From Microbacterium sp. M28 (lineage in GTDB: Bacteria; Actinomycetota; Actinomycetes; Actinomycetales; Microbacteriaceae): a DNA stretch of 64,000 bases. Shown here piece by piece: positions 41,757-49,919 of the stretch. The position numbers and the translations under genes were made by a program. Positions within the stretch are counted from its first letter, which is position 1. Every line of letters begins with the position of its first letter. The notes below the pieces were generated by a model. That model was not told the DNA's origin, ran no database searches, and saw only the letters and a program-made list of their open reading frames with translations. The stretch is from assembly GCF_025836995.1 (NCBI RefSeq), contig NZ_CP107546.1:1488001-1552000 (forward strand), read 5' to 3'.

Positions 41757-41820
41757 GACTGAGTCTCCTTAAGGAAGTATGTGACGCATCAAGCTTACTG
41801 ACCTGGGCGCCGGGTGGTGC

Positions 41821-43194
41821 TCAGAGCGCGTGCAGTGGTTTTCCGGCGAGAGCGAGGAATGCCTCGCCGAGCGCCTCACTCTGCGTCGGATGAGCGTGGA
41901 TCAGGGGTGCGATGTCCTCGGGGTGGGCTTCCCACGCGACGGCCAGCTGGCCCTCGGTGATCAGCTCGCCGACGCGATCGCCGAGAAGGTGGACGCCGAG
42001 GACGGGGCCGTCCTTCTGACGCACAACCTTGACGAGCCCGCCGGTGCCGATGATCTCGCTCTTGCCGTTGCCGGCCAGGTTGTACTCGTAGCTGACGACA
42101 CCGTCCGCTCCGTGCTCGGCCACGGCCGCGGCCTCGGAGAGGCCGACCGAGGCGACCTCGGGGTTCGAGTACGTGATCTTGGGGATCTGCGACTCGGGGA
42201 CCGGCGCGGGGGAGAGGCCGGCGATCCGCTCGGCGACCGCGATCCCCTGAAGGAAGCCTCGGTGCGCGAGCTGGAGGCCAGGGACGATGTCGCCGACCGC
42301 CCAGAGTCCGGGGACGCCCGTGCGCAGCTGCTCGTCGACGATCACGAATCCGCGATCGAGGGTCGCGCCGGCCTCGGCGAACCCGAGGCCGTCCGTCACC
42401 GGCCCGCGGCCGACCGCGACGAGCAGGTAGTCGCCCGTGAAGGTCCGACCGTCCTCCAGGGTGACCGTGACGCTCGACACGTCCTGCTCGGCCGACTGGA
42501 AGCGGGTCCCGAGCGAGTACTGGATGCCGCGACGACGGAACGCGCGCTCGAGGCCCTTGCTCAGAGCGATGTCCTCGTTGGGGACGAGGTGCTCCAGGCC
42601 CTCGATGATCGTGACCTCGGCGCCGAACGAGCGCCATACGCTGGCGAACTCGACGCCGATGACGCCGCCGCCGAGGATGAGCACGCGTCCGGGGATCTCG
42701 TCCAGCGCGAGAGCCTGCTCGCTGGTCAGGACGCGTCCGCCGATCTCGAGTCCCGGAAGGCTGCGGCTGTACGACCCCGTCGCCAGCACGACATCGCCAC
42801 CGGTGTACACGTCGTCGCCCACCGCGACAGTGCGGTCCGGGTTCAGTCGGCCCTCTCCGGCGACGACCGTGATGCCGCGGGCCTTCACCAGGCCTTCGAG
42901 ACCCTTGAACTTCTTCGCGACGATGCCCTCGCGGTAGGCGCGTACGCCGGCCGGATCGACGCCCTGCAGCGTTGCGGTGACCCCGACCGATGCGGCGTCG
43001 CGCACGTGGTCGGCCACCTCGGCGGCGTGCAGCAGCGCCTTCGTCGGGATGCACCCGCGGTGCAGGCAGGTGCCGCCGACCTTGTCCTTCTCGATCAGCG
43101 CGACGCTCTTGCCGAGTTCGGCCGCACGCAGCGCTGCGGCGTAGCCACCGCTCCCGCCGCCGAGGACGACGACGTCGAACGTGTGCGTGCTCAT
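41821..43194 (-). CDS. lpdA: Dihydrolipoamide dehydrogenase (E3)
   Basis: A 457-residue FAD-dependent enzyme that reoxidises lipoyl groups of the 2-oxo acid dehydrogenase complexes. The FAD motif is VVVLGGGSGGYAAALRAAEL, the redox disulfide is in GGTCLHRGCIPTK, the NAD motif is ILGGGVIGVEFASVW, and the dimer-interface catalytic His-Glu is in IHAHPTQSEALGEA. Its ATG overlaps the pepA stop (ATGA). The 64-base gap to sucB has a good ribosome-binding site but no terminator, so pepA-lpdA-sucB is one unit. Confidence 0.96.
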   Translation of the reverse strand: MSTHTFDVVVLGGGSGGYAAALRAAELGKSVALIEKDKVGGTCLHRGCIPTKALLHAAEVADHVRDAASVGVTATLQGVDPAGVRAYREGIVAKKFKGLEGLVKARGITVVAGEGRLNPDRTVAVGDDVYTGGDVVLATGSYSRSLPGLEIGGRVLTSEQALALDEIPGRVLILGGGVIGVEFASVWRSFGAEVTIIEGLEHLVPNEDIALSKGLERAFRRRGIQYSLGTRFQSAEQDVSSVTVTLEDGRTFTGDYLLVAVGRGPVTDGLGFAEAGATLDRGFVIVDEQLRTGVPGLWAVGDIVPGLQLAHRGFLQGIAVAERIAGLSPAPVPESQIPKITYSNPEVASVGLSEAAAVAEHGADGVVSYEYNLAGNGKSEIIGTGGLVKVVRQKDGPVLGVHLLGDRVGELITEGQLAVAWEAHPEDIAPLIHAHPTQSEALGEAFLALAGKPLHAL

Positions 43195-44678
43195 GCCGCA
43201 TCCTCCGTCTTTTCGGAGCCTGCCGTCGCCTCGGCGAAGGCGACGAGCGAGCGGACGGTCGCGGCCGTCGGGCCCTTGTCCACGAAGCCGTACGGTGCGC
43301 CGTTGTGCTCGCTGGAACCGGCGATGTCCAAATGCACCCATGGGATGCGGGGCGCATCCTCGCCTTCGCCGACGCGACCGATGAAGCGCTGCAGGAACAG
43401 CCCGGCGAACATCGAACCGCCCGCGCGGTCGCTCATGTTCGCGTTGATCATGTCGGCGATGGGGGACTGGAGCGACTCCGCCATGTACTCCGGCAAGGGC
43501 AGCGCCCACGCCGGCTCGTCGACGCTGCTCGCCGCTTCGAGATACTGTGCGACGGCATCATCCGAGCCCATCACACCCGTGTGGCGGTGCCCGAGCGCGA
43601 CGAGGATCGCACCGGTGAGCGTCGCGACGTCGATGATCACGTCCGGGTTCTCGCGACTGGCGGCGACGAGACCGTCGGCCAGTACCAGGCGGCCCTCGGC
43701 ATCCGTGTTCAGCACCTCGACGGTCGTGCCGTCGAGCATGCGCAGCACGTCGCCGGGGCGGGTCGCCCGACCGGAGGGCATGTTGTCCGCGATGCACATC
43801 CACGCCGTCACGCGGACCGGCAGGCGCAGGGCGGCGATCGCGCGGATCGCGGCGAGGACCGTGGCGGAACCCGCCATGTCGAACTTCATGCCGACCATGC
43901 TGGCCGCCGGCTTCAGGGACAGGCCGCCGGTGTCGAACGTGATGCCCTTGCCGACGAGCGCGATGTGGCGTCCGGCGTCCGCGGGCGAGTAGTCGAGCCG
44001 CACCAGGCGAGGCGGACGGTCGGAGCCCTGCCCGACACCGAGGATGCCGCCGAAGCCCTGCTCGGCCAGGGCGGTCTCATCGAGCACCTCGACGGAGATG
44101 CCGGTGCCCTCCACGCTCTCGACGGCGCTGCGGGCGAGGTCGTCCGGACTCTGCCACTGCGCAGGCACTGCGACGAGGTCCTTCACGAGCGCCATCGCGT
44201 CACCGAGCGTCTGCGCGCGGGCGATGTCGGCATCCGTGAGGGTCTCGCCGTGCACGATGATCGCGTCGGCGCGGTTCTTGCCGCTCTCGGAGCGGTAGCC
44301 GTCGAAGCGGTAGCCGCCGTACACGGCTCCTTCGACCGCGGCCGCGGCGAATCGGGTCAGGTCCTCCGCGAGGCCGATCGACACCGTGGCGAAACCTGTC
44401 AGCGTCCGCGCGGCGGTGCCGGCGGCATCCCGCACCGACGACGACGTCGCGGGGGCGCCTGCGCTGACGACCGCGAGCGGCACGGAGGAGACCTCCGGCA
44501 GATGCACGCGGGCGAAGGCGTTGGCCGAGCCGGTGAAGCCGATCCCGTCGAGCGCCTCCGCCAGGCCTGGGTAGGCGGCGAGAGCCTCGGGGGTGGTTTC
44601 GGAGATGACGAGCACTGCGGCGTCTGCAGCGCTCCCGGGAAATGCGTCGGTGGTGTGCGAGAGCACGGGAAGCGTCAT
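43191..44678 (-). CDS. pepA: Leucyl aminopeptidase (M17 family)
   Basis: A 495-residue cytosolic metallo-aminopeptidase removing N-terminal residues from peptides. The metal and catalytic segments are LVGKGITFDTGGLSLKPA (Lys and Asp), the MKFDMAGSATV stretch, and the hallmark NTDAEGRLVLADGL. The ATG at 44678 has minus-strand TAGGAT 6 bases upstream, while the spacer GGAGGC is too close for a normal Shine-Dalgarno, so a leaderless start is likely. It heads the pepA-lpdA-sucB unit. Confidence 0.95.
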   Translation of the reverse strand: MTLPVLSHTTDAFPGSAADAAVLVISETTPEALAAYPGLAEALDGIGFTGSANAFARVHLPEVSSVPLAVVSAGAPATSSSVRDAAGTAARTLTGFATVSIGLAEDLTRFAAAAVEGAVYGGYRFDGYRSESGKNRADAIIVHGETLTDADIARAQTLGDAMALVKDLVAVPAQWQSPDDLARSAVESVEGTGISVEVLDETALAEQGFGGILGVGQGSDRPPRLVRLDYSPADAGRHIALVGKGITFDTGGLSLKPAASMVGMKFDMAGSATVLAAIRAIAALRLPVRVTAWMCIADNMPSGRATRPGDVLRMLDGTTVEVLNTDAEGRLVLADGLVAASRENPDVIIDVATLTGAILVALGHRHTGVMGSDDAVAQYLEAASSVDEPAWALPLPEYMAESLQSPIADMINANMSDRAGGSMFAGLFLQRFIGRVGEGEDAPRIPWVHLDIAGSSEHNGAPYGFVDKGPTAATVRSLVAFAEATAGSEKTEDAA

Positions 44679-44684
44679 GCCTCC

Positions 44685-44690
44685 ATCCTA
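44685..44690 (-). promoter_or_regulatory. Putative -10 element (TAGGAT) of pepA
   Basis: The minus-strand TAGGAT ends 6 bases before the ATG at 44678. Confidence 0.5.
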
Positions 44691-44773
44691 GGGACGCGAC
44701 GCCCGACGGGCCCGCGAAGACTGCGGCCGTGTTCGCTGACAGCGACACCGACCCGAGGATCTGAGCCGCCTCG

Positions 44774-44779
44774 TAGCAT
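44774..44779 (+). promoter_or_regulatory. Putative -10 element (TAGCAT) of the PAC2 gene
   Basis: TAGCAT ends 6 bases before the ATG at 44786. It faces the pepA promoter across a gap of about 107 bases that shows nothing else. Confidence 0.5.
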
Positions 44780-44785
44780 GGAGTC

Positions 44786-45730
44786 ATGCCCTTCTCCGGT
44801 GATCTTTTCGAACGTGTGGCGAACGCGCCGACGGTGCCCTCCGGCCTGCCCCTCGTCATGCTCCTGACCGGGTTCACCGACGCCGGCAGCGCCGTCTCCG
44901 GGCTGATCGATCACCTCCGGGAGACGACCGATCCCCAGCCGCTCGTGGTCTTCGACAACGACGTGCTCCTCGACTACCGGGCCCGTCGCCCCGTGATCGT
45001 GTTCGAGCAGGACCACCTGACGCAGTTCCGTCCTTCCCGGCTCGAGCTGTCCCTCGCGCACGACGCGCTGGGCCAGCCGTTCCTGCTGCTCGCGGGATAC
45101 GAGCCCGACTTCGCCTGGAACGCGTTCTCGCAGACGATGCTGGACCTCGCCGCGGAGTTCGACGTCTCCAGCGTCAGCTGGGTGCACGCGATCGCGATGC
45201 CCGTTCCGCACACGCGGCCCATCGGCACGACGGTCAGCGGCAATCGCGCCGAGTTGATCGCGGCGCAGTCGATCTGGCGGCCGCGCACGCAGGTGCCGGC
45301 CACGGCGGGGCACCTGCTCGAGTTCCGCTTCGTGGAGCACGGTGATCGGGTCGCCGGTTTCGTGCTGCTCGTGCCGCACTACCTCGCCGAGACGGAGAAC
45401 CCGGATGCGGTCATCGCGGCGGCGGATCGGCTGATGAGCGCCACCGGACTCGTGCTGTCGATGGACGCCGTTCACTCCGAGCGCGAGGACTTCATCCGGA
45501 AAGTCGACGACCAGGTGGTCGCGAGCGACGAGCTCAGCCAGATGCTGACCACGCTCGAGCAGCGCTACGACGCCTACATGGCAGGCTACGACCCGACGGA
45601 CACCACCCGCACGGATGCCGGCGGGTTCAGCGAACGCGACCTGCCGAGCGCCGACGAACTGGCCGCGGAGCTCGAGCGCTACCTCGCTTCACGCCCTCCG
45701 GGCGAGGACGATCGACACGGACTGGGCTGA
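44786..45730 (+). CDS. PAC2 family protein
   Basis: A 314-residue protein of the PAC2 (proteasome-assembly-chaperone-like) family widespread in actinobacteria. Recognisable parts are LLTGFTDAGSAVSGLIDHL, the LLAGYEPDFAWNAF segment and GHLLEFRF. Homologues of known structure have a purine-nucleoside-phosphorylase-like fold, but the function is not established, and these organisms do not necessarily have proteasomes. The C-terminal 50 residues are acidic. It is a probable leaderless gene ending 143 bases before sigA. Confidence 0.87.
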   Translation: MPFSGDLFERVANAPTVPSGLPLVMLLTGFTDAGSAVSGLIDHLRETTDPQPLVVFDNDVLLDYRARRPVIVFEQDHLTQFRPSRLELSLAHDALGQPFLLLAGYEPDFAWNAFSQTMLDLAAEFDVSSVSWVHAIAMPVPHTRPIGTTVSGNRAELIAAQSIWRPRTQVPATAGHLLEFRFVEHGDRVAGFVLLVPHYLAETENPDAVIAAADRLMSATGLVLSMDAVHSEREDFIRKVDDQVVASDELSQMLTTLEQRYDAYMAGYDPTDTTRTDAGGFSERDLPSADELAAELERYLASRPPGEDDRHGLG

Positions 45731-45777
45731 GAGCGCGCCACACCCTCGCACATGTGCGATACTGGTAGTCCGACCCG

Positions 45778-45813
45778 TTGTCAAGACTCCGCCTGAGGCT
45801 GTGGACTTGACAA
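45778..45813. repeat. Inverted repeat in the sigA leader
   Basis: TTGTCAAG (45778-45785) and CTTGACAA (45806-45813) are perfect 8-bp arms with a 20-base spacer. The right arm contains a TTGACA that could be a -35. TGCGATACT (45755-45763) upstream could be an extended -10, in which case the repeat lies in transcribed leader. Confidence 0.5.
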
Positions 45814-45840
45814 GGGTCTTACTAGTGTCCGAAAAGTTCC

Positions 45841-45859
45841 GAGCGGGTCGCGCCCGCTC
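45841..45859 (+). promoter_or_regulatory. Small hairpin just upstream of the sigA ribosome-binding site
   Basis: GAGCGGG (45841-45847) pairs with CCCGCTC (45853-45859), a 7-bp GC-rich stem ending 3 bases before GAGAGG, the ribosome-binding site of sigA. Confidence 0.45.
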
Positions 45860-45873
45860 GTGAGAGGCGAAAC

Positions 45874-47133
45874 GTGACTGCTGCCACGACCAAGACAACC
45901 CGGACGAAGAAGGCCGCTTCCGACGCCGAGGCCGTCGAGCCCGAAGAGACGGCGACCGCCGCCAAGGGCAAGACCGCTGCCAAGGCGCCGGCGAAGAAGG
46001 CTGAGGCGAAGGCCCCCGCCAAGCGGCGCAAGAAGGCCGATGAGGACGTCGTCGAAGAAGACCACGTCGACGTCGACGAGTCCGCTGCCGCCGCCGAGGG
46101 CGACGACGAGGACGACGCCAAGAAGCCCGCGTTCACCGAGCCGCTGCCCACCGGGGCGATCGTCATCTCCTCGAACGATGACGAGGACGTGCCGGTCTAC
46201 TCCACCCAGATCACGGGTGCGACCGCTGACCCGGTCAAGGACTACCTGAAGCAGATCGGAAAGGTCGCGCTGCTGAACGCGGCCGAAGAGGTCGAGCTCG
46301 CGATGCGCATCGAGGCCGGTCTGTTCGCCGAAGAGAAGCTGTCGACGATGTCCGCCGCGGAGAAGTCGAACCAGCTCGGACTCGACCTGCAGTGGGTGGC
46401 CCGAGACGGTCAGCGCGCGAAGAGCCACCTGCTCGGCGCGAACCTCCGTCTGGTCGTCTCGCTGGCCAAGCGGTACACGGGACGAGGAATGCAGTTCCTC
46501 GACCTCATCCAGGAGGGCAACCTCGGTCTGATCCGTGCGGTCGAGAAGTTCGACTACACCAAGGGCTTCAAGTTCTCGACGTATGCGACGTGGTGGATCC
46601 GTCAGGCGATCACACGTGCCATGGCCGACCAGGCCCGCACCATCCGCATCCCCGTGCACATGGTCGAGGTCATCAACAAGCTCGCGCGTGTCCAGCGTCA
46701 GATGCTGCAGGACCTCGGTCGCGAACCCACGCCGGAAGAGCTCTCCAAGGAGCTCGACATGACCCCGGAGAAGGTCATCGAGGTGCAGAAGTACGGCCGC
46801 GAGCCGATCTCGCTGCACACTCCGCTCGGCGAGGACGGCGACAGCGAGTTCGGCGACCTGATCGAGGACACCGAAGCTGTCGTCCCGGCGGACGCCGTCG
46901 GGTTCACGATGCTGCAGCGTCAGCTCGAGCAGCTGCTCGATTCGCTCTCGGAGCGTGAGGCCGGCGTGATCCGCATGCGCTTCGGCCTCGGTGACGGTCA
47001 GCCCAAGACGCTCGACCAGATCGGTGACACGTTCGGCGTCACGCGTGAGCGCATCCGCCAGATCGAGTCCAAGACGATGGCGAAGCTGCGTCACCCCAGC
47101 CGCTCGCAGTCGCTGCGGGACTACCTCGAATGA
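45874..47133 (+). CDS. sigA: Primary RNA polymerase sigma factor (RpoD/HrdB type)
   Basis: A 419-residue housekeeping sigma-70 factor. The N-terminal 90 residues are a Lys/Ala/Glu-rich variable tail. Region 1.2 begins at [14 protein letters not shown], region 2 contains [20 protein letters not shown] and [13 protein letters not shown], region 3 [20 protein letters not shown], and region 4 ends with the helix-turn-helix [19 protein letters not shown]. The GTG at 45874 follows GAGAGG at about 6 bases. Its stop overlaps the start of the MurT-like gene, unusual for a primary sigma factor and implying shared transcription with wall genes. Confidence 0.97.
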   Translation: MTAATTKTTRTKKAASDAEAVEPEETATAAKGKTAAKAPAKKAEAKAPAKRRKKADEDVVEEDHVDVDESAAAAEGDDEDDAKKPAFTEPLPTGAIVISSNDDEDVPVYSTQITGATADPVKDYLKQIGKVALLNAAEEVELAMRIEAGLFAEEKLSTMSAAEKSNQLGLDLQWVARDGQRAKSHLLGANLRLVVSLAKRYTGRGMQFLDLIQEGNLGLIRAVEKFDYTKGFKFSTYATWWIRQAITRAMADQARTIRIPVHMVEVINKLARVQRQMLQDLGREPTPEELSKELDMTPEKVIEVQKYGREPISLHTPLGEDGDSEFGDLIEDTEAVVPADAVGFTMLQRQLEQLLDSLSEREAGVIRMRFGLGDGQPKTLDQIGDTFGVTRERIRQIESKTMAKLRHPSRSQSLRDYLE

Positions 47134-48449
47134 TGGGGGCCGCTCCTCAGGCGCGCTCCGCAGGCATCCGGTACGTCTTCCCCGTACTCGCGGGAAAGCT
47201 CGCCCGCTTCGCCACGCGTCTGCGCGGCGGCGGGTCGGCGTTCCCGGGGTATCTCACGAACCGGCTCGCACCCACGCTGCTGCCGACGCTCGCCGACCAG
47301 TTCCCCTACGGGGTGATCTTCGTCCTCGGGTCGAACGGCAAGACGACGACGACCCACATGGTGAGCGAGGTGCTGCGCGCGCACGGTCTGAAGGTGTTCA
47401 CCAACCCGACCGGCGCGAATCTGCCGCAGGGCGTGACCAGCGCGCTGCTGGCCGACGCGACGCTGACCGGACGCATCCGTGCTGATGTCGCCGTCCTCGA
47501 GGTCGACGAGGGCTACGCCGCCGAGCTGGCCGACCGGCTGTCGCCGGCGGTGATCCTCTCGCTCAACGTCCAGGTCGATCAGCTCTTCCGGTTCTACGAG
47601 ACCGAGCGCGTGGCCGACATGATGCTCGACGCGTCGACGCGCGCCTCCGCGCACGTCGTCGTCAACCGCGACGACCCGTACCTCAGCAAGATCGACGCCT
47701 CGACGCTGCAGGGCGAGCTGTCGTTCTTCGGCGTCGCGCCGGAGATCGTCGAAGCAGCAGCCCATGGGCTCGCGAACGCCGATGACACCCGCAGCGGCGT
47801 GTCGGGGAGCCTCGCGCACCCGGCATTCGGCGAGGTGCGCTCCGTCGCCGGCCGCGACATCACCGTGAAGGTCGACGGCGACGACGTCGCCCTGACGCTG
47901 CCGGCACGCGGTCTGCACTACGCCGCGGATGCCGCGGCCGCCCTCACCGTCGCCGCCCGCGTGCTCGGAGACCGGTTCTCGTCGGCCAAGGCCGCAGACG
48001 GTTTCTCGCGCATGGCTCCGGCCTACGGACGCGGCGAGGTCATTCCGCTGCGTCGCGACCCCGAGGGCGAGCAGGTCGAGTTCGTGATGTTCAAGAACGC
48101 GCCGAGCCTGCAGATGAACCTCGACGCGCTCGACGGTTCGCCCGAACGCACGCTCATGGCGATCGACGACGGCACGCCAGACACGTCCTGGCTGTACGAC
48201 GTCGACTTCGCGGTGCTCGAGCGCGTCGACGTGGTCACGGGGGAGAAGGCGCACCAGCTCGCACTCGCGCTCGCGTACGCGGGCGTGCAGATCGGCACGG
48301 TCGAGCCCGACATGGAGAAGGCTGTCGAGCTCATGCGCTCTCTGCCTGAGACCGCTGCGGGCCGGCAGATCTGGTTCGTCAACTACGAGCTCATGATGAT
48401 CGGCCGTCGCATCCTCGGCCATGGTGACCAGGAGGTGGCACGCCGATGA
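47130..48449 (+). CDS. murT: MurT-like Mur ligase without the Cys4 zinc ribbon
   Basis: A 439-residue Mur-ligase-family protein of the MurT/DUF1727 type. In group A bacteria MurT activates the D-Glu alpha-carboxyl of lipid II with ATP and, with GatD, amidates it to D-isoglutamine. The hydrophobic start ([15 protein letters not shown]), the P-loop GSNGKTTTT (67-75), [11 protein letters not shown] and the C-terminal SWLYDVDF segment are present. There is no cysteine in the whole protein, so the usual CxxC...CxxC insertion is absent. It overlaps sigA by 4 bases upstream and the GatD-like gene by 4 bases downstream. Confidence 0.88.
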   Translation: MMGAAPQARSAGIRYVFPVLAGKLARFATRLRGGGSAFPGYLTNRLAPTLLPTLADQFPYGVIFVLGSNGKTTTTHMVSEVLRAHGLKVFTNPTGANLPQGVTSALLADATLTGRIRADVAVLEVDEGYAAELADRLSPAVILSLNVQVDQLFRFYETERVADMMLDASTRASAHVVVNRDDPYLSKIDASTLQGELSFFGVAPEIVEAAAHGLANADDTRSGVSGSLAHPAFGEVRSVAGRDITVKVDGDDVALTLPARGLHYAADAAAALTVAARVLGDRFSSAKAADGFSRMAPAYGRGEVIPLRRDPEGEQVEFVMFKNAPSLQMNLDALDGSPERTLMAIDDGTPDTSWLYDVDFAVLERVDVVTGEKAHQLALALAYAGVQIGTVEPDMEKAVELMRSLPETAAGRQIWFVNYELMMIGRRILGHGDQEVARR

Positions 48450-49201
48450 CACAGGTGACGATCGCCCAGCTCTATCCGTCCGAACTCGGTGTCACCGGCG
48501 ACCGCGGCAACGTCCGGGCGATCGAGCGCCGTCTCGCTGCCCGCGGGATCGACGCCGTCAGCGTGCTCGTCGGCCGCGGCGACGAGCTGCCGGCGGATCT
48601 CGACATCCTCGTGATCGGCAACGGCCCGCTCTCCGCACTGCGCGGTGTGCACGCCGATCTGTCCGCACGGGCTGACGCGCTCGAATCGTTCGTCGCCGAC
48701 GGCGGCACCCTCTTCTCCATCGGCGGATCCGCCGAGCTCCTCGGTGCAGGCGTCGACAACACCGGTGGCGAGCAGCTGTCGGGTATCGGCATCCTGCCGT
48801 ATCGGGTCGCCAGGGTCCGCGACCGTCGGGTCGGATACATCATCGTCGAGACGCCGGACGGCGAGATCGTCGGGTTCGAGGACCACGCCTCGGAGTGGTC
48901 CCTCACGGATGCGGATGCCGCCTACGGTCTCGTGCGTGAGGGACACGGCAGCTTCGCGCGCGGCGAGCGGCGCGGCGAGTTCGTGCGTCGCGGCAACGCG
49001 TTCGCTGGCAACGTGCAGGGTCCTGTACTGCCGCTGAACCCGGCCCTGACGGATGTTCTGATCGACGCGGTCGGCGAGCGGCGCGGTTTCGAGGCGGCTC
49101 CGGCCGTCCCAGGAGAACTCGACGAGTACGCGGAGGCTGCCAGGACGAAGATCCTGATGCGTCCGACCCGCGACAAGGGTTTCAAGACCATCAAGGTGTG
49201 A
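48446..49201 (+). CDS. gatD: GatD-like class I amidotransferase lacking catalytic Cys and His
   Basis: A 251-residue partner of the MurT-like protein. The CobB/CobQ-type fold is evident from LYPSELGVTGDRGN, VIGNGPLSALRG and the GFEDHASEW substrate segment. The glutaminase site is destroyed: the family ICGGYQLLG becomes IGGSAELLG (Gly93 for Cys, Glu97 for Gln), and the LHGPLLP histidine becomes VQGPVLP (Gln191). The protein has no cysteine at all, so it cannot release ammonia from glutamine by the known mechanism. It probably survives as a structural subunit of the ligase. It is coupled to murT by an ATGA overlap. Confidence 0.87.
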   Translation: MTQVTIAQLYPSELGVTGDRGNVRAIERRLAARGIDAVSVLVGRGDELPADLDILVIGNGPLSALRGVHADLSARADALESFVADGGTLFSIGGSAELLGAGVDNTGGEQLSGIGILPYRVARVRDRRVGYIIVETPDGEIVGFEDHASEWSLTDADAAYGLVREGHGSFARGERRGEFVRRGNAFAGNVQGPVLPLNPALTDVLIDAVGERRGFEAAPAVPGELDEYAEAARTKILMRPTRDKGFKTIKV

Positions 49202-49214
49202 CGGAGGCGATCCG

Positions 49215-49919
49215 GTGACATCCGCTGCCAGCAGCGCGCTGCCGCGTGCGATCCTCTCGCGCGGTGCGCTCCGTGCCGCTGTCGCCGCCGCAGTCACGGC
49301 GGGGGGCTCGTGCGCCGATCTGCGACGGGATGCCTGGGGTCACGGTGCGTCCGATGTCGCCGCGGCGCTCGTCGACCACGGTGTCCGACGGGCGCTCGTC
49401 GACGACGAGGACGTCGCGCTCACGCTGCGCGCCCGGGGCCTGGATGCCGTGACGACCGGTGCGGCGGACATCGATCCGTTCCTGCTGTACGGACTGCCGG
49501 ACGCGCACGGGAGGCTCACCACCGATCCCGTCATGCGCCTGACCGGCCGGATCATGTCGACCAAACCGCTGCGGGCTGGTGAGGCGGTGTCGTACGGGTA
49601 CACGTTCCGCGCCGCAGCCGACACGGCCGTGGCACTGGTGACGGGCGGATACGCGCAGGGCATCGTCCGCGCTCTCGGCAATCACGCCGAGGTCGAGGTC
49701 GCAGGCGTCCGAAGGCCGATCGTGGGACGCGTCGCCATGGACGTGTGCGTGATCGACCTCGGCGACGTCCCGGCGATGCCGGGAGAGGACGTCACGTTCT
49801 TCGGGGGTCGCGGCGCGGTCGCTGGTGAACTCGCCCGTTGGCGCGCGGCCACCGGGCTCGGCATCCCCGAACTGGTCACCGTCGCAGGACTGCACGCCCG
49901 CCACGAATGGGAGGCATGA
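49215..49919 (+). CDS. Alanine-racemase-like subunit retaining the catalytic-Tyr C-terminal domain
   Basis: A 234-residue protein. Residues about 105-205 are a good alanine-racemase C-terminal domain: VMRLTGRIMSTKPL, the catalytic tyrosine Tyr127 in VSYGYTF, GGYAQGI, and PIVGRVAMDV with the substrate-binding Met-Asp. The N-terminal barrel is cut to about 95 residues. It still shows the ghost of the PLP site as LRRDAWGHG, with Arg37 where the cofactor lysine should be, and most of the barrel is deleted. Alone it cannot bind PLP covalently. It starts at GTG 49215, 13 bases after gatD, and overlaps the next racemase-like gene by 4 bases. Confidence 0.82.
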   Translation: MTSAASSALPRAILSRGALRAAVAAAVTAGGSCADLRRDAWGHGASDVAAALVDHGVRRALVDDEDVALTLRARGLDAVTTGAADIDPFLLYGLPDAHGRLTTDPVMRLTGRIMSTKPLRAGEAVSYGYTFRAAADTAVALVTGGYAQGIVRALGNHAEVEVAGVRRPIVGRVAMDVCVIDLGDVPAMPGEDVTFFGGRGAVAGELARWRAATGLGIPELVTVAGLHARHEWEA

